From an uncultured Prevotellaceae bacterium (GTDB taxonomy: Bacteria > Bacteroidota > Bacteroidia > Bacteroidales > Bacteroidaceae): DNA of 40,020 bases. Under the pieces are notes generated by a model. That model saw only the letters and a list, made by a program, of their open reading frames with translations. It made no database searches and was not told where the DNA came from. This document shows positions 1 through 6,889 of the stretch, piece after piece (position 1 is the stretch's first letter; every line of letters starts with the position of its first letter). The position numbers and the translations under genes were made by a program. The stretch spans positions 1 to 40,020 of the forward strand of contig ONJJ01000045.1 in NCBI GenBank assembly GCA_900318115.1. Direction: 5' to 3'.

Positions 1-195
1 GAGTCGCGAAAGCTCGCTTTCAGGCGCTCAACGAACGCTACTGCATCGAGGCACGTAGTGCCCACCTTTCCAACTGGTGTTTTTTATGTTTTTTTCTTCC
101 TCAACCTTTTATGTTTTTGTCTTTATCAATATTATGTTTTTTCTAACTCTATAACAGAAGCTATTCGTGACGAAAGGAAATTGGGGTCGGGGGGA
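1..195. other. Non-coding left edge downstream of the antiterminator gene
   Basis: No convincing reading frame continues leftward after the antiterminator stop codon within the window. The stretch holds three spaced copies of a TTATGTTTTT-like motif (around 84-95, 109-118 and 132-142, about 23-25 bp apart) in T-rich DNA, then GC-richer sequence at the very edge. If a polysaccharide operon follows, its first gene lies beyond the left edge. No clear terminator hairpin was found here, so readthrough from the antiterminator gene into whatever follows is possible. Confidence 0.5.
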
Positions 196-1302
196 TTAGA
201 GTTTGTTGGTGCGGCGGATGATGGCGACGAACTTGGTGAGTTTGTCGGATTTGGGGTGATGCTGCTGGACGTACTGCTTGGCGGCATCGCGATAGCGGGC
301 ATCGCCGGTGGCGATGTAGAGGGCAATCCAGAGGTAGGTGCGGGTGTCGGTGGCGGCGAGGGTTTCGCCTCGCGCATCAATGGCGGCGAGGGCCTGAAGG
401 GTCTGGGCCTGCAGCTGCGCCTTGCCTTTCTCATCGCGGATGAGATGGGCGCAGATGAGCATCAGGGCGAGGAAATGGAGGCGGGCGGACTCGTTCTCCA
501 CCTGGTGGTGGCGGTAGTGATAGAGGCGGGAGAGCATGGCGGCATCGCGGCGGCGCGACGGCTCATCGCCCGTGCGCTTCATGCGACGGTAGAGGATGGG
601 CAGCAGGTGGTTCTGGGTGTACTTGATGAAATCGGTGCGGATGAGGTCGGTCTTCTCCCGATCCAGGATGACGACCTGGCTGGGGGTGACGTCCCTCATC
701 TCGATGTTCATCACGCCGGCCACGAGTTCGAGGGCCAGACGCAGATGAATCTCGCCCTTGGCATGGTGTACCTCCACGACGGCGGCACGATAGCCGGCGA
801 AGGGTCCGGAGAGGATCTCCACCTTGTCCATCTTCTCGATGCCCTCGATGGAGGGACAGAGCTCGAAGCGACCGCGGTACTGCAGGCACGACTCAAAGAA
901 GTCCTGCATGACCTGGTCCGACACCGTGGCGGGTTTGCCCTCGGGGTCGAGGTAGTACATGAGGCGTGCGCGGAAGTCCGTGTTCCACTTGTCGTTGACG
1001 AACTCGTTGAGATCGCTGCGCGTGGACTTCAGGAACACGAGGTGCTGGAAGTCGGCGGAGACGGGCGGCGGCGCTATCTCGTCCCTGTCGCGCTCGGCGG
1101 GGGTACCTTCCTGGACAGAGGTGCGTCGTCCACGGAGGAACTCCCCCGGGAAGAACGACTCGATGATGGGAGCACCGTTGCCGAAACGCAGGGCGTTGGC
1201 GGCTTCCAGCCAGTCCTTGAAACGCTTCATCTCGTGGTGCGTCATCAAGTACCAACGTGGCAGCTCTTTCTTCTTTATGACTCTTACGATTTCTGAGTGC
1301 AT
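196..1302 (-). CDS. UpxY-like NusG-family transcription antiterminator with long C-terminal helical extension
   Basis: 368 residues. The N-terminal part (about 16-145) resembles a NusG N-terminal domain, opening with RWYLMTHHEMKR. Residues about 155-212 look like a KOW domain (KMDKVEILSGPFAGYRAAVV, ending near a TPSQVVIL strand). In Bacteroides, UpxY proteins let RNA polymerase read through terminators in the leader of the capsule operon they head. Classical UpxY proteins are about 170-180 residues. This one has a further ~150 mostly helical residues (217-368) that I do not recognise, perhaps a TPR-like bundle. It starts at ATG 1302 and lies downstream of a tyrosine recombinase and an inverted-repeat promoter segment, the usual setting for a phase-variable capsule or exopolysaccharide locus. 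The target operon would be off the left edge. Family assignment is fairly secure; the target is inferred. Confidence 0.8.
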   Translation of the reverse strand: MHSEIVRVIKKKELPRWYLMTHHEMKRFKDWLEAANALRFGNGAPIIESFFPGEFLRGRRTSVQEGTPAERDRDEIAPPPVSADFQHLVFLKSTRSDLNEFVNDKWNTDFRARLMYYLDPEGKPATVSDQVMQDFFESCLQYRGRFELCPSIEGIEKMDKVEILSGPFAGYRAAVVEVHHAKGEIHLRLALELVAGVMNIEMRDVTPSQVVILDREKTDLIRTDFIKYTQNHLLPILYRRMKRTGDEPSRRRDAAMLSRLYHYRHHQVENESARLHFLALMLICAHLIRDEKGKAQLQAQTLQALAAIDARGETLAATDTRTYLWIALYIATGDARYRDAAKQYVQQHHPKSDKLTKFVAIIRRTNKL

Positions 1303-1507
1303 CGACTATGAGACCTTGCCCGTGCGGTTATCTTCCGCTTGGGCTATTTGACTTAATTCCAAATGGTTGCAGCCTGCAAGAAATCCAGTGGATTTGCCGA
1401 TGTCCGAATAACGCGCTGCGGCGTCTTCTATCTGGCCAGTCTGCCAACCTGTCTTGAAGTGCTTTCTGAACCATCAAATGTAGCTACGTGAGCCATCATT
1501 TTTCAAA
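1303..1507 (-). promoter_or_regulatory. Antiterminator leader with a candidate fixed promoter
   Basis: This is the untranslated region in front of the antiterminator gene. It contains small potential hairpins on either strand (for example AAATCC-AGT-GGATTT at 1381-1395 and TTGCA-GCC-TGCAA at 1367-1379), which could matter for an RNA-borne antitermination signal. On the minus strand, TACATTTG (1475-1482) matches the Bacteroidetes -7 element TAnnTTTG. A TTTG at 1504-1507 sits 21 bp upstream, close to the consensus spacing of 19-21. This would be a leftward promoter just outside the inverted repeats, giving a leader of about 165 nt. Whether it is active is unknown. If it is, the antiterminator would not depend only on the invertible promoter. 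Confidence 0.45.
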
Positions 1508-1535
1508 TTCATCCACTTCTATCCCATGAAAGGGA
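1508..1535 (+). repeat. Left inverted repeat of the invertible segment
   Basis: 28 bp. The perfect 19-bp core is 1517-1535, with an inner imperfect palindrome ATCCC-ATGAAA-GGGAT at 1521-1536. An extra half-site-like CATCC lies just outside the core. The predicted crossover spacer is ATGAAA at 1526-1531. Confidence 0.8.
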
Positions 1536-1741
1536 TGGAACTACTTCCGACAGTGTCCTGCGAAAACTACTGAACATCTCCAGTAATCTGGGGAGGGACA
1601 ATCCTTAGGAACATAGACTGACCAAATAGTACGATTGAAATCAGTTTATCACCACAACAAGGAAGATTAATCCTGTTACGTCTGCGCTTTTGTTAAAATC
1701 TGTTATGAATTATTTATTAGCTTCACTTTTCCTAACATTTT

Positions 1742-2794
1742 TCACGTGCATATCGCAATTTTTACGTACCTTTGCGGCCATAAAATGTCCCTTTCATGGG
1801 ATAGAAAGGGATGAAAAAAAGTACGGTCAATCAGGAACTTATTAGCTCCATGAATCTTATTATTTTCCAATGACTTAATGTATATCTGCGTGGTCAATTC
1901 CGAGTCATGTCCCAGTCCCTGACTGATGACGGAGATGGGCATGTCGAGTTCGTGCATGACGCTGGCCCACGAATGGCGTGCGACGTAGGAGGTGAGGCAG
2001 ACTTCCTCGCCCAGCATGGCAGAGAGCAGTTTCAGATAGTTGTTGTAGGTGCGGAGGGCTGTGCGATAGGCCCGGTAGGCCGCCTCCTCGTCCACGGTGC
2101 GGAGGATGGGAAAGAGGTACGGTATGCCCCGGGTCTGGGCGGCATAGCGCTCGATAATCTCCCGCATGATGGGTTCCAGGGCGACTTCTATCTGCTGACC
2201 GGTCTTGCGGCGACGATAGCAGATGATGCCCTGACGGACATCCTCCTTCTTCAAGTAGGCCAGGTCCACGAAGGCCATGCCGCGGGCGCAGTAGGAGAAG
2301 ATGAAGAGGTCGCGGGCGAAGGTCACGCGGCGAAGGAGTGAGGCGAAGGTGCGGCGACAGGGAGATTTGCCAATAGCGGCCAGCGCGTGAGGGATATCCA
2401 GCACCCGAAGCTGCTGGATGACAGAGATGCTGGTGGCGCGTTTGCGGGTCTTGGCGATGCCACGATAGACCTTGGCAAAGGGGTTCGCGGGCTGGATGGG
2501 AAGACCAGACGCAGCCTTGTTGAAGACGGACTGGAGCGAGCGGATGTAGCAGGAGGAGGAGTTCTTGACCACACTGGTGGTGCCGAGCCACTGCTGGTAG
2601 GCAAGGACGAGGGTTGCGGTGAGCTCACCCAAGGTGAGGTCTGCCCTACCCTGCGACCGGAGGAAGCGGACAAAGCTGTTGCGGGCACTCTCTATCCGGG
2701 AGGCCTGCCCAAATCTCTTGGCCTTACGGAGTGACTGGATCTCCTGACTTAGGCAGCAGAGGAAGGAGTGTTGAAGGATTTCTTGATTGTTCAT
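1742..2794 (-). CDS. Tyrosine recombinase, probable DNA invertase
   Basis: 350 residues with a SAM-like N-terminal domain (about 10-115) and a phage-integrase catalytic domain. Visible catalytic residues are Arg171 (YCARGMAF), Lys197 (RRRKTGQ), Arg273 in VARHSWAS, His296 in GLGHDSE, and Tyr305 in TTQIYIKSL. The first His of the HxxR motif appears replaced by Tyr270, which I believe is common in Bacteroidales recombinases of this type. Family knowledge: such enzymes act locally to invert promoter segments next to capsule loci. The conserved fold should end near ANKFLID (residue 323). The tail beyond it runs through the right inverted repeat, so the final 14 residues lie in the movable segment. 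It starts at ATG 2794, with a terminator 60 bp upstream separating it from the genes to the right. No consensus promoter for it was found. Confidence 0.9.
   Translation of the reverse strand: MNNQEILQHSFLCCLSQEIQSLRKAKRFGQASRIESARNSFVRFLRSQGRADLTLGELTATLVLAYQQWLGTTSVVKNSSSCYIRSLQSVFNKAASGLPIQPANPFAKVYRGIAKTRKRATSISVIQQLRVLDIPHALAAIGKSPCRRTFASLLRRVTFARDLFIFSYCARGMAFVDLAYLKKEDVRQGIICYRRRKTGQQIEVALEPIMREIIERYAAQTRGIPYLFPILRTVDEEAAYRAYRTALRTYNNYLKLLSAMLGEEVCLTSYVARHSWASVMHELDMPISVISQGLGHDSELTTQIYIKSLENNKIHGANKFLIDRTFFHPFLSHERDILWPQRYVKIAICT
1767..1774 (+). promoter_or_regulatory. Promoter -7 element inside the invertible segment, pointing right
   Basis: TACCTTTG fits TAnnTTTG exactly and is followed by CGG, as in other likely promoters of this window. 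The -33 box is poor: only a T-run at 1738-1742, about 24 bp upstream. In the present orientation it would transcribe toward the right, antisense to the recombinase. Inverted, it would occupy about 1549-1556 and read left into the antiterminator. Confidence 0.55.
1788..1815 (-). repeat. Right inverted repeat, inside the recombinase 3' end
   Basis: Partner of the repeat at 1508-1535. The perfect core is 1788-1806, followed by an outer GGGATG half-site-like arm. The core falls inside the recombinase reading frame and covers codons about 330-336 (FLSHERD), so the sequence to its left, including the stop codon, belongs to the movable segment. Confidence 0.8.
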
Positions 2795-3041
2795 TGCGTG
2801 TGCTTAATAAATGAAGGGTTCATATATTATTATGGTACACGCGCGCAAAGAGACAAAAAAATCAGCTGGCGGAGACCAGCTGATTTTCATTCTGAATTGT
2901 TAGTTCAGAGTTTAGAGTTTAGAGTTTAGAGACAGTAGCGAGCTATGCTCGACAGTTTAGAGTGTTGAGTTCTTCGAAGTGTCGAAGCGAGCAAGCTCGA
3001 GCGCTTGAAGGGTCAAGCGACCAGAGGTCGAGCGCTGCGGC
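2795..3041. repeat. Repeat-rich gap with TTTAGAG heptamers
   Basis: Between the recombinase and the next gene lie a terminator hairpin, then four GTTYAGA-type heptamers in tandem (about 2903-2931) and another near 2952. After these come short GC-rich inverted motifs around AGCGAGCAAGCTCGAGCGCT (2983-3002). The same heptamer recurs at 10405-10435. It is simple-sequence DNA with no open reading frame. Confidence 0.6.
2855..2888 (-). terminator. Intrinsic terminator, leftward
   Basis: A perfect 10-bp stem (AATCAGCTGG at 2860-2869 with CCAGCTGATT at 2876-2885) and a 6-nt loop. On the minus strand it is followed by a T-run (complement of 2854-2860). It can end leftward transcripts from the 3042-6736 genes before the recombinase, and would partly work in the other direction too. 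Confidence 0.8.
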
Positions 3042-3656
3042 TTACTTGCCACAGACCTTGCGGACACGGCCGTCGCTGAACTTGACGAGGCAGAGGCCAT
3101 GGGGACGCTGGCTCACCTGACGGCCATCCAGGGTGTAGTAGGCCACAGGAACGACATCTGCTTCGACGCCTGCGACGTGGCTTTCGCCATAGAGGAACTG
3201 GATGGTGACGGTGTAGGTCTTGCTGCCGACCTTGGCTTCGAGCGTGGTCAGCATCTCACCCTCTTTCTTGACGATGCAGTCGTACTGAATGGGGGTGAAA
3301 CCGCCTGCCTTGGTCTCGAACTCCTTGGTCTTGGTGGTACCCTTGAGGATTTCGCACTGGCCACCCATGCACCACTGGATGTTGCCGGTGGACATGGTCT
3401 TCTTGGTGATGGTGATCGTGGCGGAGCCGGAGACGGCGGAGCTGCCTTTGTTGACGAACAAGAGTCCGTTGGTGGGATTGCTGGCGGGGTTGGTGTTGCA
3501 CTCCATGTCGCCGAACAGCGGATCTTCCTCCGCAGCGATGGTCACCGTGGCGCCATCTTCCAGAGGCTGACCCTTGAACTGGAAGAAGCAGTTCTGGGCC
3601 TGCATCGTGAGGAAGGATGCACAAAGTAGTGCGAGTGAAGTAAAGAGTTTTTTCAT
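3042..3656 (-). CDS. Small secreted protein with C-terminal sorting-like tail, function unknown
   Basis: 204 residues from ATG 3656, the start that gives a clean signal peptide (MKKLFTSLALLCASFLTMQA, cleavage near AQN). The frame is open further upstream, but that part lacks a signal and overlaps the next gene. The mature part has several cysteines (ECN, QWCMGGQC, YDC) and looks like a beta-sandwich. The last ~35 residues (AYYTLDGRQVSQRPHGLCLV...KVCGK) have the pattern of C-terminal domains on Prevotella secreted proteins, perhaps type IX secretion signals. It lies 74 bp downstream of the Omp28-like gene on the same strand and may be cotranscribed. I recognise no specific family. Confidence 0.75.
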   Translation of the reverse strand: MKKLFTSLALLCASFLTMQAQNCFFQFKGQPLEDGATVTIAAEEDPLFGDMECNTNPASNPTNGLLFVNKGSSAVSGSATITITKKTMSTGNIQWCMGGQCEILKGTTKTKEFETKAGGFTPIQYDCIVKKEGEMLTTLEAKVGSKTYTVTIQFLYGESHVAGVEADVVPVAYYTLDGRQVSQRPHGLCLVKFSDGRVRKVCGK

Positions 3657-3730
3657 AGGCTTTAATATTTTAAATTCCAATATTTTAGTATGCAGTTCGC
3701 TAAAGTACCGCATCAAGCGTTCTCCAGCGG

Positions 3731-4534
3731 TTAATCGATGGGCATAGGCAACACTTTGAGCACACGCGCCTCGGTCACGTAGTCCACGCCTTTGTCGCTG
3801 TAGATGAAGGCCACGACCGACAGGTTCTCGGGTACCCAGCTCTCGTCCAGTTCGCAGTTGAATTTGAGGTCGCGAATCTCGCCCTGGGCAGACTGATAGG
3901 GTTCGCCCCACGTGCCGTTGATGCTGCGGCGGAAGACGTGGTTATGCACATATTCCTGATTGGCCGTGCCATCCGGCATCATCTGCAGGGCCACGATGTT
4001 GCTCTCGGTGAGCCACAGCTGCAGGTGAGCATCGATGGGTTCGCCTCCGATGACCGTGAGTTTCACGTTCAGCTGCCGACTGCCTTCAAAAGTCTGGGCC
4101 TGGATTTCCATGCGGATGTCTGTGGGCTGCTGGATGGCCTCGCGGACGAGTGTGGCCCAGTTATCTACGGTGCTGAGCACGCCACGGCGGTTGACATACC
4201 CCATGGGTTCCTGCTCCACTCCCCAGTGCTCGTAGTAGGCATCGCCCTCTTCGGTGCGAAGCCCGAGCACGCGGGCGTTGGAATAGACGGCAAGGGGTCC
4301 TGAATGAATACCTACGGCGATGATGCTGTCGGTGCCGTACTGCTGCTTCAGGCGTTCTATCTCCTCGGCAGCGTTGGGGCAATTGATGCAGCGCTGGCCG
4401 GTGAAGTCCTCGATGAGCACAGCGCGCGACGAGGACGTCAGCGGATGGTAGATGTAGCGCTCCGACTCGTCGATGCTATTGCAGGAGGCCAGGAGCAGGA
4501 GCAAGCTGCCACATATTGTCTTTTTCAAATCCAT
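3731..4534 (-). CDS. Omp28-like outer-membrane lipoprotein
   Basis: 267 residues from ATG 4534. The N-terminus is a lipoprotein signal (MDLKKTICGSLLLLLASCNS, lipid-modified Cys in the ASC lipobox). Residues after about 35 read VLIEDFTGQRCINCPNAAEE, matching the start of the Omp28 family, which has a thioredoxin-like N-terminal half with a CxxC motif (here CINC). The C-terminal half is a beta-rich domain. The start lies 4 bp after the stop of the upstream beta-barrel gene, implying translational coupling. Longer in-frame starts overlap that gene and lack the signal. With the upstream TlpA and barrel genes it forms what I take to be a recurrent Bacteroidales envelope cassette; the exact role is unknown. 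Confidence 0.85.
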   Translation of the reverse strand: MDLKKTICGSLLLLLASCNSIDESERYIYHPLTSSSRAVLIEDFTGQRCINCPNAAEEIERLKQQYGTDSIIAVGIHSGPLAVYSNARVLGLRTEEGDAYYEHWGVEQEPMGYVNRRGVLSTVDNWATLVREAIQQPTDIRMEIQAQTFEGSRQLNVKLTVIGGEPIDAHLQLWLTESNIVALQMMPDGTANQEYVHNHVFRRSINGTWGEPYQSAQGEIRDLKFNCELDESWVPENLSVVAFIYSDKGVDYVTEARVLKVLPMPID

Positions 4535-4538
4535 TTCG

Positions 4539-6188
4539 TTAGAAATTATAGTTGTACGAGAGCGTGAAGCCACGTGTGGCAGGAATCCAGCGGCAGACAC
4601 CGCCTGTGCAGTTGAAGCCGGCACGCGTGCGGCCGTAGGAGCCTTGCAAGCGGTGGGCACCCACGTTGTAGGTGGCACCGAACTGGTAGTAGTGGTTATG
4701 GGTCTCGCCGACGTTGTACATATCGCTGACGGTGAACATCCAATGCGGGTTCAGCGAGAGTTCCAGGAGTCCGAAGGCCCAGTCGCCCTCGTCGTCCTTG
4801 GTGAACAGATACTGGGCCTCGCCGCGGAGGGTGAACAACCGGCTGATGCGCCATTTGGCCTCGCCGATGATGATGTGGCTGTTGATCATGCCCCCCTCGC
4901 CCTCTACGGCCGTCTTGTTGTAGCGCTGATACATATACATCAGGTTCAGCTTCCAGTCGGCCGTGAGTTTCTTGTCGATCTGGACATTGAGGTCCTGGTA
5001 GTAGGTATCATCGCCCCATTTCCAGAAGGGCGAAGCGTAGCCATTGCTGCCCATGAGGGTGCCGTCGAGCGGGCGTAAATCCTGGACGATGGAGTGGACG
5101 TGGGAGAAATTCAGCTTCACCGTGGTGCCGTACTTACCGCCCAGGGACGTCTTGCGCTTGAAGTTATAGCCGAACTCAGCCTGGTAGGCCCACTCGCCAC
5201 TGGGATTGGTGGCATAGGGATAGAGGGCGGCCAGGGCGTAGGTGTGGTCGAGGGTGAAAGCCGGGAGGTGGTTGATCATCGAGGAGGTTCCGTTCTGACG
5301 ACGGCGGCTGCGGAACGACATGTTGTCGCTGCGCTTGGCCTGCAGGAGGATGCTGAGTCCGCGTTTGCTGTAGCTGCCACTGAGCATGGCGACGTAGCCG
5401 GGACGATAGATATATCCGTTGTCGAAGCAAGGATCCTGGGTCTTGCGGGCATACTCGGCCAGGATGTTCCAGCCACCTGTCTGCAGGCGGGCACGGACAT
5501 CGAAGGCGTGGACGAACTCCGGGAGGTTCAGCGTGTGGGTGGCATTGACGAAGAGATCTTCCTCTTCCTCATACTTATTGACGTAGGCCCCCCCGAGGGT
5601 GAGGTAGGTGCCATGATTGGAGAGGGAGGGGATCCACTCATCGAGGCTCAGCTCGGCATCGGCGCCGCTAATCCACGATTCGTTGTGCTCCCAATAGTGA
5701 CGCTGGCGTCCGCTGAGGACCTTCAGTGCGATACCCTTGTAGGGGTTCCATGCCACGTGTGCTCCCCGGATGCTGTTGTCGATGCCCAGCGAGCGTTCCT
5801 CGTAGGAGCGGAGGATGAAGCCCGAGCCAAACTGCTCGTAGAAGTCACCGAGGGTGACGGCACCATTCTTCCAGCGGGCACGGGCGTAGAAGTTCGCCAG
5901 TCCCCACCCCTTGAAATCAGCCTCGTAGCCCGGCAGGGGGAACTGGTTCCACTCCAGACGGGCACCGGCATCGACGTAGCGACTCTGGAGACGCAGGTCG
6001 GCATAGGTATTGGCCAGGGCCCATTCGTCATACTTCCGGGCACCGATGGCCTTGTCCTCCTGCGGCACGAGGATGTCCGCCTGGACGCTACCGCTGAGGG
6101 TGGCACGGTCACGCTCTTCTTCCTGAGCCATGGCGGTCGTCGTGGCCGCCAGACACGCAGAGAGCAACAGATAGTTAACAGCCTTCAT
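4539..6188 (-). CDS. Outer-membrane beta-barrel protein, DUF6029-like
   Basis: 549 residues with an N-terminal signal peptide (MKAVNYLLLSACLAATTTAMA). The rest alternates polar and aromatic residues in many predicted amphipathic strands and ends in an aromatic residue (FTLSYNYNF), the usual outer-membrane assembly signal. Repeated segments such as GSGFILRSYEERSLGIDNS and motifs rich in Tyr, Trp and Gly fit a porin-like barrel of the DUF6029 type that I associate with this TlpA/Omp28 setting. It is 17 bp downstream of the thioredoxin gene and 4 bp upstream of the Omp28-like gene, so the three are surely one operon. Substrate or channel role is not known. Confidence 0.8.
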   Translation of the reverse strand: MKAVNYLLLSACLAATTTAMAQEEERDRATLSGSVQADILVPQEDKAIGARKYDEWALANTYADLRLQSRYVDAGARLEWNQFPLPGYEADFKGWGLANFYARARWKNGAVTLGDFYEQFGSGFILRSYEERSLGIDNSIRGAHVAWNPYKGIALKVLSGRQRHYWEHNESWISGADAELSLDEWIPSLSNHGTYLTLGGAYVNKYEEEEDLFVNATHTLNLPEFVHAFDVRARLQTGGWNILAEYARKTQDPCFDNGYIYRPGYVAMLSGSYSKRGLSILLQAKRSDNMSFRSRRRQNGTSSMINHLPAFTLDHTYALAALYPYATNPSGEWAYQAEFGYNFKRKTSLGGKYGTTVKLNFSHVHSIVQDLRPLDGTLMGSNGYASPFWKWGDDTYYQDLNVQIDKKLTADWKLNLMYMYQRYNKTAVEGEGGMINSHIIIGEAKWRISRLFTLRGEAQYLFTKDDEGDWAFGLLELSLNPHWMFTVSDMYNVGETHNHYYQFGATYNVGAHRLQGSYGRTRAGFNCTGGVCRWIPATRGFTLSYNYNF

Positions 6189-6205
6189 AGATCGTAAGTC
6201 TGCTA

Positions 6206-6736
6206 TTAGTCCTTTTCTTCCTTATCTTCCTTTTCTTTCTTCTCATCGCCGGCCACGAGTTCACGCACCTTCTCGATGAGTTCTTCCTCGGCACCGTCGG
6301 TGTAGCCATTGTGCTTATAGACCACATTGCCTTCGCCATCGCAGATGACGACGTAGGGAATCAGTTCGCCGCCGAAGGTGCGACGCAGCTCGCTGTTGGG
6401 GTCGAGCAGGACGTCGTAGGTCCATCCGTGGTTGTCCACCAGGGGCTTCACCTTGTTGGTGTTCTGAGCGCGGTCGATGCTGACGGCAAAGAGCTTCACG
6501 CCAGTCTCTTCCTGCCATTCCTCATAGACCTCGGCAATGGCATCGAGCTCGCGGTTGCAGGGTTTGCACCAGGTGGCAAAGAAGTCGATGATAAAGGGTT
6601 TTCCGCCGTTGGAGAGTGTGTCCACGCGTACGGCTTTGCCGCTGATGTCCTTCAGGGTGATTTGCGGCAGCTTCTGGGCCAGTGCTTCGCCGGCCAGGGT
6701 CAGAAGAAGTGAGAGAGCAACAAAAAAGTGTTTCAT
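6206..6736 (-). CDS. TlpA-like periplasmic thioredoxin
   Basis: 176 residues: signal peptide to about residue 20 (TLAGEALAQ), then a TlpA/ResA-type thioredoxin fold. The redox motif WCKPC (Cys57, Cys60) follows FIIDFFAT. The cis-proline region is ELIPYVVICD. The C-terminal 20 residues are almost all Lys, Glu and Asp (EKKEKEDKEEKD), an unusual charged tail. As first gene of the operon with the beta-barrel and Omp28-like genes, it may keep cysteines of those envelope proteins in the right redox state; that is inference. A promoter at 6764-6771 precedes it. Confidence 0.9.
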   Translation of the reverse strand: MKHFFVALSLLLTLAGEALAQKLPQITLKDISGKAVRVDTLSNGGKPFIIDFFATWCKPCNRELDAIAEVYEEWQEETGVKLFAVSIDRAQNTNKVKPLVDNHGWTYDVLLDPNSELRRTFGGELIPYVVICDGEGNVVYKHNGYTDGAEEELIEKVRELVAGDEKKEKEDKEEKD

Positions 6737-6763
6737 TATGATTTTAATTTATTTTCGGTGGCG

Positions 6764-6771
6764 CAAAGATA
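6764..6771 (-). promoter_or_regulatory. Promoter of the TlpA/barrel/Omp28 operon
   Basis: On the minus strand TATCTTTG matches TAnnTTTG exactly and lies 27 bp before ATG 6736, giving a leader of about 20 nt. No good -33 TTTG was found. Confidence 0.6.
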
Positions 6772-6792
6772 AGCATTATTCATTGTCCGACC

Positions 6793-6836
6793 AAAAAAAA
6801 TGCACAGAAAGATACGTTTAACGTCTTTCTGCGCAT
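6793..6836 (-). terminator. Intrinsic terminator after the kinase-RapZ gene
   Basis: A long stem pairs 6800-6813 (ATGCACAGAAAGA) with 6823-6835 (TCTTTCTGCGCAT), one mismatch, extended inward by ACGTTTAACGT. On the minus strand it is followed by eight T. It ends leftward transcripts of the 6890-10267 genes and insulates the next operon. Confidence 0.85.
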
Positions 6837-6889
6837 GAAAACGCTTTCTTAGCAGCCGTTTTTAGAGTTCAGCTTCGGCAACTATCGTG

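Larger units (their letters stand above)
1508..1815. promoter_or_regulatory. Putative invertible promoter segment bounded by inverted repeats
   Basis: Two inverted repeats, 1508-1535 and 1788-1815, match at 26 of 28 positions and share a perfect 19-bp core (TTCTATCCCATGAAAGGGA at 1517-1535, its reverse complement at 1788-1806). Each core is built as ATCCC / 6 bp / GGGA, the layout expected for two recombinase-binding arms around a crossover spacer. The 252 bp between the cores contain a promoter-like element pointing right. The tyrosine recombinase gene adjoins and overlaps the right repeat, and the antiterminator lies on the left. In this assembly the promoter faces away from the antiterminator (OFF-like). 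Repeats and layout are seen directly; inversion is inferred. Confidence 0.75.

Noticed and set aside
58-1296. 412-codon plus-strand frame opposite the antiterminator gene
   Set aside because: The minus-strand product shows clear NGN and KOW motifs; the plus-strand product is a low-complexity Gly/Glu/Val-rich shadow.
2903-2960. Regularly repeated TTTAGAG units as a CRISPR array
   Set aside because: Units are 7 bp and tandem with no unique spacers of 25-40 bp and no cas genes; this is a simple-sequence repeat.
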